A DNA stretch of 7,434 bases, taken from Actinomycetes bacterium. Lineage in GTDB: Bacteria; Actinomycetota; Actinomycetes; Mycobacteriales; Micromonosporaceae. Position numbers and translations under genes: made by a program. This document shows, piece after piece, positions 1 to 4,506 of this stretch (positions within the stretch are counted from its first letter, which is position 1; each line of letters starts with the position of its first letter). The DNA lies in the NCBI GenBank assembly GCA_021793335.1, contig JAJYSW010000162.1:1-7434 (forward strand), given 5' to 3'. The notes under the pieces are model-generated. The model had not been told where the DNA came from and made no database searches. It saw only the letters and a list, made by a program, of their open reading frames with translations.

Positions 1-187
1 AGTGGGTGATCTTCTCCCGAACGTGGAAGTCCTCCATCAAGGTCGGGCCGCGTTCTCCCACGGTGAGTGAGTCGTCGGTGTGGTCGACCCTGAGGCCCTG
101 CTGCGTCGTCAGGGCCTGGCCGTCGTCGACGACCCGGTCCTGTTCGAGCTGCCGGTCCTTACTGTTGCGAGCTTCACTTTCCTGCAT
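1..187 (-). CDS. katE: Catalase, KatE (HPII-like) type, N-terminal part only
   Basis: Heme catalase that breaks down hydrogen peroxide to water and oxygen in the cytoplasm. Only 62 codons plus one base are inside the window; the rest lies beyond the left edge. The translation starts MQESEARNSK and contains LTTQQGLRV (residues 27-35), SLTVGERGPTLMEDF (40-54) and REKITH (57-62). This is the conserved catalase entry segment, which in full proteins runs on into the heme-pocket motif with the catalytic His; that motif is not visible here. The wording around GERGPTLMEDF and REKITH resembles large-subunit catalases more than small KatA enzymes, but the class cannot be proved from this fragment. The ATG at 187 is preceded by an AGGGGG stretch 8 bases upstream, a mediocre Shine-Dalgarno site, and by a SigB/SigF-like promoter. 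I am sure it is a catalase and less sure of the katE name. Confidence 0.88.
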   Translation of the reverse strand, partial: MQESEARNSKDRQLEQDRVVDDGQALTTQQGLRVDHTDDSLTVGERGPTLMEDFHVREKITH

Positions 188-226
188 GGCGAGCGCCCCC
201 TATTGTTACTGTCCGAATGCGAGACG

Positions 227-252
227 ATACCCACGGTTCGTGGTCGGTAAAC
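227..252 (-). promoter_or_regulatory. SigB/SigF-type stress promoter of the catalase gene
   Basis: On the minus strand GTTTAC (252 down to 247) and GGGTAT (232 down to 227) are separated by exactly 14 bases. This matches the GTTT-N14-16-GGGTAC/T type of promoter read by the actinobacterial SigB/SigF stress sigma factors. The predicted transcription start is near 219-220, giving a leader of about 32 nt before the catalase ATG. Catalase genes are common targets of this sigma family, so sequence and context agree. The site was found by eye and no start-site data are available. Confidence 0.7.
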
Positions 253-575
253 GCCCACCGGACTGGAGCCGAGTTCGCCGTTCTTCACGGCACCGCCCGG
301 GTGCGCCACCCGACGAGCGAGGCGAAGCGATCGGGGATCACGACAGGCGGCGGAACGGAACGCGAGCCTCGAACCCGGGCCCTGTTCGATGCCGAACACC
401 GCCCATCCGATCACCGGCCCGAGAGGCCCGGACAGGTCACTGGACGGCGGTGTCCTCGTGCGCGGTGAGTCTCTGACTCGTGCGGTCGTCGACGATGCCG
501 TGGGGTTCGAGCGCAGAGCCGCGTGCCGCGCGAACCCAGAGGCGCTTGCCGCTGCCGCCGGGGACGGGTTGCGCC
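253..575. other. Stretch without a recognisable gene
   Basis: Several open frames cross this segment on both strands, but they are Arg-, Pro- and Ser-rich, resemble no family I know, and in part run antisense to the catalase start. I see no ribosome binding site with a plausible start, no RNA gene and no clear repeat. It may be the decayed body of the integrative element whose recombinase end lies just to the right, but nothing in the sequence itself proves that. Confidence 0.5.
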
Positions 576-782
576 TTCCACGCCCTCTGGGGCTCAGGCT
601 TTCGCTCGGCGATGGCCTTCCTGCTTCGGTCGTCGCCGGAGGTGGCGGAGCGGTATCGGCATGTGCCGGATGAAGCGCTGGTCGCGGCGGCCGACCGCCT
701 CGGTGAGGCGGCGTTCCGGCGGGGGAGTGCAACCAGCGGTGCAACCAAGGGCCAAGGAGGCGATTCCGAGTGGCCATTGTAG
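576..782 (+). pseudogene. Remnant of a tyrosine recombinase (phage/ICE integrase), C-terminal end
   Basis: The reading frame ending at the TAG at 780-782 gives LLRSSPEVAERYRHVPDEAL followed by VAAADRLGEAAF. This follows the C-terminal pattern of tyrosine site-specific recombinases (LGHSSPEVTERYxHL...): the Tyr at 654-656 would be the nucleophile. Just upstream FHALW (576-590) resembles the FHxLRH catalytic box, but the Arg is replaced by Trp. Only about ten residues separate the two boxes instead of about twenty, and the usual GH before SSPEV reads R. With two catalytic positions lost, a shortened core and no recognisable N-terminal part, I read it as a dead fragment. Its end lies 30 bp from the 3' end of the tRNA-Arg gene and points at it, as in pSAM2-like elements integrated in tRNA genes. 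The tail encodes an SAT/GAT repeat. It could instead be a chance resemblance. Confidence 0.55.
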
Positions 783-811
783 GTGCTTATGGGGATGTCT
801 ACCTGCGGTTT

Positions 812-888
812 TGGCGCGCCAGGCAGGATTCGAACCTGCGACCGTCGGATTAGAAGTCCGGTGCTCTATCCAGCTGAGCTACTGGCGC
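812..888 (-). tRNA. tRNA-Arg (anticodon TCT), CCA encoded
   Basis: On the minus strand the full cloverleaf can be drawn. The acceptor stem is GCGCCAG (888-882) with CTGGCGC (822-816). The D arm is GCTC/GAGC, and the anticodon loop is CTTCTAA with TCT at 854-852. The T arm is GCAGG-TTCGAAT-CCTGC. The discriminator is G (815) and the 3' CCA is encoded (814-812). The anticodon stem has one C-A mismatch at its outer pair. It reads AGA/AGG codons, which are rare in a GC-rich genome. A possible -10 box TATTCT lies at 926-931 (minus), with no clear -35. Its 3' end faces the integrase remnant, so the gene is a likely former attB site that was restored intact. Confidence 0.97.
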
Positions 889-956
889 CCGGCGGGCTTT
901 CGAGGAGGGACGCCGCGCCAGCGCAAGAATACCCGCCGGGAACGACACACGGATAC

Positions 957-999
957 GGGGCGTCGGAAGAACACCCCAAATGATTCTTCGCGACGCCCC
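957..999. repeat. Large imperfect stem-loop (15-bp arms, one bulged G)
   Basis: The left arm 957-971 begins GGGGCGTCGG and ends GAAGAA. The right arm 984-999 begins TTCTTC and ends GACGCCCC. All 15 left-arm bases pair if one G on the right arm (990 or 992) is bulged; the loop is 12 nt (972-983). There is no T-run on either side and no gene ends next to it, so a role as terminator is uncertain. It lies upstream of the tRNA-Arg gene (minus) and about 280 bp upstream of the M48 peptidase gene (plus). It could be a U-less terminator of a lost gene, a small mobile repeat copy, or part of an RNA. Confidence 0.7.
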
Positions 1000-1074
1000 G
1001 GAATTGCTGACCCAACTCAATGAGTAGTCTTCCGCCGCGCGAGTGTCAAGCGCCGCGCCGCGTGTTGTCGCCAA

Positions 1075-1100
1075 GTTGTTACCAAGGCCAAAGTGGGTAG
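1075..1100 (+). promoter_or_regulatory. Possible SigB-like promoter for the M48 peptidase gene
   Basis: GTTGTT (1075-1080) and GGGTAG (1095-1100) are 14 bases apart, the same geometry as the catalase promoter at 227-252 (GTTTAC-N14-GGGTAT). The match is weaker in the last bases of both boxes. If used, transcription would start near 1107 and give a leader of about 170 nt that includes the inverted repeat at 1176-1232. No good housekeeping-type promoter stands out nearer the gene. Confidence 0.35.
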
Positions 1101-1175
1101 ACGCATGACATCGGCAGCTGAACACTTGCGGCCCTTGATGAATCAGAGTAGAGCATTGGACGCGATATCACGGCT

Positions 1176-1232
1176 CCCACTCGGGGCGAACGGCATCGGG
1201 CGCTCGCGCTGACGGGAGGAACCCCGAGCGGG
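1176..1232 (+). repeat. Inverted repeat upstream of the M48 gene
   Basis: CCCACTCGGGG (1176-1186) and CCCCGAGCGGG (1222-1232) pair at 10 of 11 positions with one A-C mismatch, around a 35-nt loop that is itself GC-rich and able to fold. It lies 44 bp before the peptidase start. It could be a leader structure or an attenuator-like hairpin; chance is possible in DNA of this composition. Confidence 0.4.
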
Positions 1233-1265
1233 AATGTTGTGTCACACTGGCCTCAGACGATCTGT

Positions 1266-1271
1266 GAGGAG
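1266..1271 (+). promoter_or_regulatory. Ribosome binding site of the M48 peptidase gene
   Basis: GAGGAG five bases before the ATG at 1277 is a good Shine-Dalgarno match and decides the start. This gene is therefore translated from a normal leader, unlike the M20, SURF1 and PBP genes nearby. Confidence 0.8.
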
Positions 1272-1276
1272 CGGGC

Positions 1277-2284
1277 ATGTCCGACCAGCAGCCATCCATT
1301 CCCAGCGGTCCGGCCGAGCCACGGGAGACGTCTCGCGAACCGGTGGTCCTGCGCGGCATCTCCACCCGGGCCTGGGAGCACCCGGCCGATCGGGGCGCAC
1401 TGGTCGCCCTCCGTGAACTGCGCGGCTTCGACATCGTGCTCCGCAAACTCTCCGGCCTGGTCTCCGAGCGCGCGCTGCGTCTGACCTTCCTCGGCTCGGC
1501 CATCAAGGTCGACCGCCACCAGTACTCACGTGTCCACGAGGCATATCTCAACGTCGCCGCCACGCTCGACGTCGGCGGTGAACTCCCCGAGCTCTACATC
1601 ACCCGCAACCCCGACCTCGGCGGCATGTGCATCGGCATCGACAACCCGATCATCGTCATCAACTCCGGGTCGCTCGACGTCCTCGACGAGACCGAACTGC
1701 GGTTCCTGCTCGCCCACGAACTCGGCCACGCCCTGTCCGGGCACGGGCTGTACCGCACGCTGCTCATGGTGCTGCTGCGCCTGACCACCTCGGTCGCGTG
1801 GATTCCCGTGGGCGTCGTCGGACTGCGCGTCATCACCGCCGCCCTGTCCGAGTGGAGCCGCAAATCCGAACTCTCGGCCGACCGCGCCGGAGCGCTCGCC
1901 GTCCAGGACCCCGCGGCCGCGATCCGCGTCATGGCCAAGATGGCCGGCGGCGGCGACCTGACCGACGTGGACACCGCCGCGTTCCTGGAGCAGGCCAAGG
2001 AATTCGAGACCGGCGGCGACCTGCGCGACAGCTTCCTCAAACTCATGCTGCTCGAACAGCGCAGCCACGACTTCTCGGTGGCCCGCGCCGCCGCGCTCAA
2101 ACAGTGGATCGACGAAGGCGAGTACCGCGACCACCTGGCCGGGAACTACCCGCGCCGCGACGGGGACGCCGACGCCTCCATCTCCGAAGAGGCCAAGGCG
2201 GCGGCCAAGTCCTACCGGGACGTGTTCGAGACCTCCGGCGACCCGCTCGCCAAACTGCTGCGCAAATTCCGCGACAGCTTCTGA
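1277..2284 (+). CDS. M48 family zinc metallopeptidase (HtpX/Ste24-like)
   Basis: Zinc-dependent endopeptidase of 335 residues, in the family of HtpX and Ste24, often involved in turnover of damaged or membrane proteins. The active site is HELGH (residues 147-151: two His zinc ligands and the catalytic Glu148). The third ligand is Glu198 in ELSAD, the M48 ExxxD pattern. Residues about 161-190 are strongly hydrophobic and may form one or two membrane-associated helices between the two zinc sites, as in membrane M48 enzymes. There is no signal peptide, and the first 25 residues are polar and probably disordered. The N-terminal half (34-135) carries the usual domain preceding the metalloprotease core, with the strand LYITRNPD at 106-113. 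No TPR repeats are seen at the C-terminus. It is a single-gene unit, with its own ribosome binding site and a terminator just after the stop. Substrate unknown. Confidence 0.9.
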   Translation: MSDQQPSIPSGPAEPRETSREPVVLRGISTRAWEHPADRGALVALRELRGFDIVLRKLSGLVSERALRLTFLGSAIKVDRHQYSRVHEAYLNVAATLDVGGELPELYITRNPDLGGMCIGIDNPIIVINSGSLDVLDETELRFLLAHELGHALSGHGLYRTLLMVLLRLTTSVAWIPVGVVGLRVITAALSEWSRKSELSADRAGALAVQDPAAAIRVMAKMAGGGDLTDVDTAAFLEQAKEFETGGDLRDSFLKLMLLEQRSHDFSVARAAALKQWIDEGEYRDHLAGNYPRRDGDADASISEEAKAAAKSYRDVFETSGDPLAKLLRKFRDSF

Positions 2285-2293
2285 CGGGTGCGC

Positions 2294-2313
2294 AAGGGCG
2301 CCGTGGCGCCCTT
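2294..2313. terminator. Bidirectional hairpin terminator between converging genes
   Basis: AAGGGCGC and GCGCCCTT form a perfect 8-bp stem around the tetraloop CGTG (nine complementary pairs if the innermost C-G is counted). It begins 10 bp after the peptidase stop and lies 12 bp from the M20 gene stop, so it can serve both converging transcripts. There is no long T-run, which is usual in GC-rich actinobacteria. The A and T pairs at the base of the stem give short A/T flanks on both strands. Confidence 0.8.
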
Positions 2314-2325
2314 CCACCTTCCACT

Positions 2326-3666
2326 TCAGCGGCGGAGCTTCTCCAGCAGCAGCGCTTCGGCCACGCAGACCCGTTCGAACATCGCCAAGTCGAGCGATTC
2401 ATTCGGTCCGTGCGGGTTCGACAGCTGATCCTCCACGCCGGTCACCAAAATCGCCGCTTCGGGGAACAGCTCCTGGAACGTGGCGATCATCGGAATCGAA
2501 CCGCCGATGCCGATCTCCACCGGTTCCGTGCCGTCCCACGCCTCGGCGAACGCCGCGCGGGCCGCGTCGAACGCCGGACCGGTCGAATCGATCACGCACG
2601 GGTCCCCGGCGCCGGCCTCCGGCACGATCCGCACCTCGGCCCCCCACGGCGCGTGCGCCTCGAAATGCGCCCGGACCGCCTTGATCGCGCTCGCGGCGCT
2701 GTCACCCGGCGCCAAGCGGAACGAGACCTTCGCGCGCGCCGTCGGCTGGAGCGCGTTCGCCGCCTCGGCCGCGCCGGGGCAGTCGATGCCCAACACCGTC
2801 GCGGTCGGCTTCGTCCACAGCCGGTCGGTCAGCCGCCCGGTCCCGAGGAACTCGGCACCGTTCAGCATCCCGGCCTCGACCCGGAGCTTCGCCTCGTCAT
2901 AGTCCAGATCGGCGGCCTCACCGGAGACCAGGCCCTCGACGGCCACGTCTCCCGCGTCGTCGTGCAGTGTCGCGAGCAGGCGGCACAGTGCGGTCAGCGC
3001 GTCCGGGACCGCCCCGCCGTAGATGCCGGAATGGACCGCGCCGGTCAACAGCGCCGTCTCCACGTAGACGTTGATCACACCCCGCAGTGACGTGGTGAGC
3101 GCGGGGATCTCAGTGCGCCAGTTCGTCGAGTCGGCGATGACCACGACGTCGGCGGCGAGTTCGGCGTGGTGCTCGCGCAGCAGCGCCTCCAAGGTGGGTG
3201 AGCCGAACTCCTCCTCGCCTTCGATGAGGAGCTTCACTCCCACCGGCGGCTTGCCGCCGTACGCCCGCAGCGCGGCCAGGTGCGCCATGACACCGGCCTT
3301 ATCGTCGGCGACGCCGCGCCCGTACAGGCGCCCATTGCGCTCGACCGGCTCGAACGGGTCTTCCTGATGCCACAGCGCCGGGTCCCCGACGGGCTGGACG
3401 TCCTGGTGCGCGTACAGCAGCACCGTCGGTTGTCCTTCAGGGGTCGGGAAGTGCGCCAGTACGCTCGGCTGCCCGCCGGCGTGACTGATCTGCCTGACCG
3501 AGGCGGCTCCTGCTTCACCCAAGAGCCGCTGCACCTCGTCGGCGCCTCGACGGACCGGCTCGTGGTCGAATCCGTCGAACGCGATTCCGGGGATTCGCAC
3601 CAGGTGCTCCAGATCGGCGCGCACTCCCGGCATCGCGGCGCGCACCGCATTCACGACATCGCTCAT
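2326..3666 (-). CDS. M20 family metallopeptidase (dipeptidase, CNDP-like)
   Basis: Cytosolic di-zinc aminoacyl hydrolase of 446 residues, close to the M20 dipeptidase/carnosinase-like group; it probably releases amino acids from di- or tripeptides. All catalytic residues are visible: His87 and Asp89 in YAHQDVQP, Asp121 in GRGVADDKAG (bridging ligand), Glu152/Glu153 in EGEEEFGS (general base and ligand), Asp179 in VIADST, and His419 in NPHGPNE. The inserted dimerisation domain (about 197-310) has the conserved His212 in VHSGIYGG. Length is normal for the family. The frame stays open far upstream, but family similarity begins at MSDVV, so I use the ATG at 3666. No Shine-Dalgarno sequence precedes it; a TATCAT box ending 8 bases upstream suggests a leaderless mRNA. 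Exact substrate cannot be told: succinyl-diaminopimelate desuccinylase or acetylornithine deacetylase are less likely because of the CNDP-type wording. Confidence 0.93.
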   Translation of the reverse strand: MSDVVNAVRAAMPGVRADLEHLVRIPGIAFDGFDHEPVRRGADEVQRLLGEAGAASVRQISHAGGQPSVLAHFPTPEGQPTVLLYAHQDVQPVGDPALWHQEDPFEPVERNGRLYGRGVADDKAGVMAHLAALRAYGGKPPVGVKLLIEGEEEFGSPTLEALLREHHAELAADVVVIADSTNWRTEIPALTTSLRGVINVYVETALLTGAVHSGIYGGAVPDALTALCRLLATLHDDAGDVAVEGLVSGEAADLDYDEAKLRVEAGMLNGAEFLGTGRLTDRLWTKPTATVLGIDCPGAAEAANALQPTARAKVSFRLAPGDSAASAIKAVRAHFEAHAPWGAEVRIVPEAGAGDPCVIDSTGPAFDAARAAFAEAWDGTEPVEIGIGGSIPMIATFQELFPEAAILVTGVEDQLSNPHGPNESLDLAMFERVCVAEALLLEKLRR

Positions 3667-3674
3667 GAGGGGCA

Positions 3675-3680
3675 ATGATA
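3675..3680 (-). promoter_or_regulatory. -10 box for leaderless transcription of the M20 gene
   Basis: TATCAT on the minus strand matches TATAAT at five of six bases and fits the actinobacterial TAnnnT pattern. Eight bases separate it from the ATG at 3666, so transcription would begin at or next to the A of the start codon. No Shine-Dalgarno sequence is present. I see no good -35 box. Confidence 0.6.
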
Positions 3681-3689
3681 GGCCCGGAC

Positions 3690-3695
3690 TAGACT
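3690..3695 (+). promoter_or_regulatory. -10 box for leaderless transcription of the SURF1 gene
   Basis: TAGACT fits TAnnnT and lies seven bases before the GTG at 3703, which places the transcript start on the start codon. An in-frame TAG at 3679-3681 excludes any earlier start, and there is no Shine-Dalgarno sequence. No clear -35 box is seen. Confidence 0.6.
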
Positions 3696-3702
3696 CGGCG
3701 AC

Positions 3703-4506
3703 GTGTTGGAGCGATACCGGTTCCTGGCCTCCGCGCGCTGGCTGGGACTCGCCGCCGCCGCGATCTTCGCGGTGGTGCTGTGCGCGCTGCTGTCCCAGTG
3801 GCAATGGGATCGCGCCGATCAGCGCGCCGACGCCAACGCCCGGATCGAGGCGGCCGACGATCCCGTGCTGCTCGATGAGGTCCTGGCAGCCGACGCCGTG
3901 CTCGACGAGGACGACCGGTGGAGGCTCGTCGAGGCCACCGGCACGTTCGATCCCGCGAACGAGATCGTGCTGCGTGCCCGCACCAACGAGAGCGTCAACG
4001 GCTTCGAGATCGTCACCCCGCTCCTCCTCGATGACGGCACCGCGCTGCTGGTGAACCGCGGTTTCGTCGGTGGGGACGGCCCCGGCGCGGCCCTGGATTA
4101 CCCGGCGCCGCCGACCGGCGAGCTGACCATCGTCGGCCGCCTCTACGAGAGCGAGCCTTCGGGCGGTGAGGTCACCGCCGAGGACGGGCTGTTGCTGGGG
4201 CGGCGTCTGAACCTCGACCAGCTCGGCGACCATCTCGACTATGAACTGCGAGACGCCTGGATCGGCCAGCTCGAACCCGCCGAGGGGATGCAGCCGTTGC
4301 AGACGCCCTCGTTCAGCGCCTGGCAGAACTATTCGTACGCCGTCCAGTGGGCGCTGTTCGCCGTGATGGCCCCGATCGGTTGGCTCGTCCTGGTCCGTAG
4401 GGAACTGCGGGACGAGCCCGACGACGGCTTCGAGGCCGACGCCGGGCCCCGGGCCGAGGCCGAGCCGGTCAGTCCCCGAACTGGATCTTCTTCGACGGCG
4501 TCGTGA
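3703..4506 (+). CDS. SURF1 family cytochrome c oxidase assembly protein
   Basis: Membrane protein of 267 residues, of the SURF1/Shy1 family that helps insert heme a into subunit I of aa3-type cytochrome c oxidase. The family layout is complete: transmembrane helix 1 at about 12-30 followed by the WQWDR segment (33-37), and a large extracytoplasmic domain (about 38-210). That domain has the GTFDP turn (80-84), the LLVNRGFV strand (115-122) and the GRLYESE segment (145-151). Then comes YAVQWALFA (212-220), which opens helix 2 (to about 231). The cytoplasmic tail after 232 is acidic, low in complexity and probably disordered. The GTG at 3703 is the only usable start, since an in-frame stop lies 24 bases upstream. 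The last 38 bases overlap the converging PBP gene. No oxidase subunit or heme A synthase gene is next to it in the window, so it acts from a solitary locus. Confidence 0.92.
   Translation: MLERYRFLASARWLGLAAAAIFAVVLCALLSQWQWDRADQRADANARIEAADDPVLLDEVLAADAVLDEDDRWRLVEATGTFDPANEIVLRARTNESVNGFEIVTPLLLDDGTALLVNRGFVGGDGPGAALDYPAPPTGELTIVGRLYESEPSGGEVTAEDGLLLGRRLNLDQLGDHLDYELRDAWIGQLEPAEGMQPLQTPSFSAWQNYSYAVQWALFAVMAPIGWLVLVRRELRDEPDDGFEADAGPRAEAEPVSPRTGSSSTAS

Larger units (their letters stand above)
889..1276. other. Long intergenic region between tRNA-Arg and the M48 gene
   Basis: I find no convincing protein gene here. It holds the stem-loop at 957-999, a possible SigB-like promoter at 1075-1100, an imperfect inverted repeat at 1176-1232, a small palindrome GTGTCACAC at 1239-1247, and the ribosome binding site of the peptidase gene at 1266-1271. 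Base composition in 1060-1165 is less GC-rich than in the flanking genes, as expected for control DNA. Confidence 0.55.

Noticed and set aside
6..476. A 156-codon plus-strand open frame at the left edge
   Set aside because: Its first 60 codons are antisense to the catalase gene and the rest is low-complexity Arg/Ser/Pro; typical spurious frame in GC-rich DNA.
727..747. Direct repeat GTGCAACCA twice as an attachment-site core
   Set aside because: The two copies are in register with the codons of the integrase-like tail (SAT/GAT), do not match the tRNA 3' end, and are too short to claim as att sites.
109..777. A 222-codon open frame on the minus strand across the region left of the tRNA
   Set aside because: It is Arg-, Pro-, Ser- and Ala-rich, shows no family resemblance, overlaps the real catalase start in another frame and lacks a ribosome binding site.
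1105..1212. A 35-codon plus-strand frame (MTSAAEHLRPLMNQ...) before the M48 gene
   Set aside because: Only a weak purine stretch precedes it, there is no known peptide family, and it lies too close to the possible -10 box for a clean leaderless start. Kept only as a remark in the promoter finding.
1239..1247. Palindrome GTGTCACAC as a Crp or other operator
   Set aside because: Four-base arms with a single central base do not fit the Crp spacing (N6) and are easily expected by chance.
1526..2317. A 263-codon minus-strand frame opposite the M48 gene
   Set aside because: Val/Gly/Ala/Glu-rich antisense shadow of a gene with intact zinc-binding motifs on the plus strand.
3667..4233. Extension of the M20 protein to an upstream ATG at 4233
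   Set aside because: The added 189 residues are antisense to the SURF1 gene, show no family similarity, and the M20 fold begins at MSDVV with a promoter-like box just before it.
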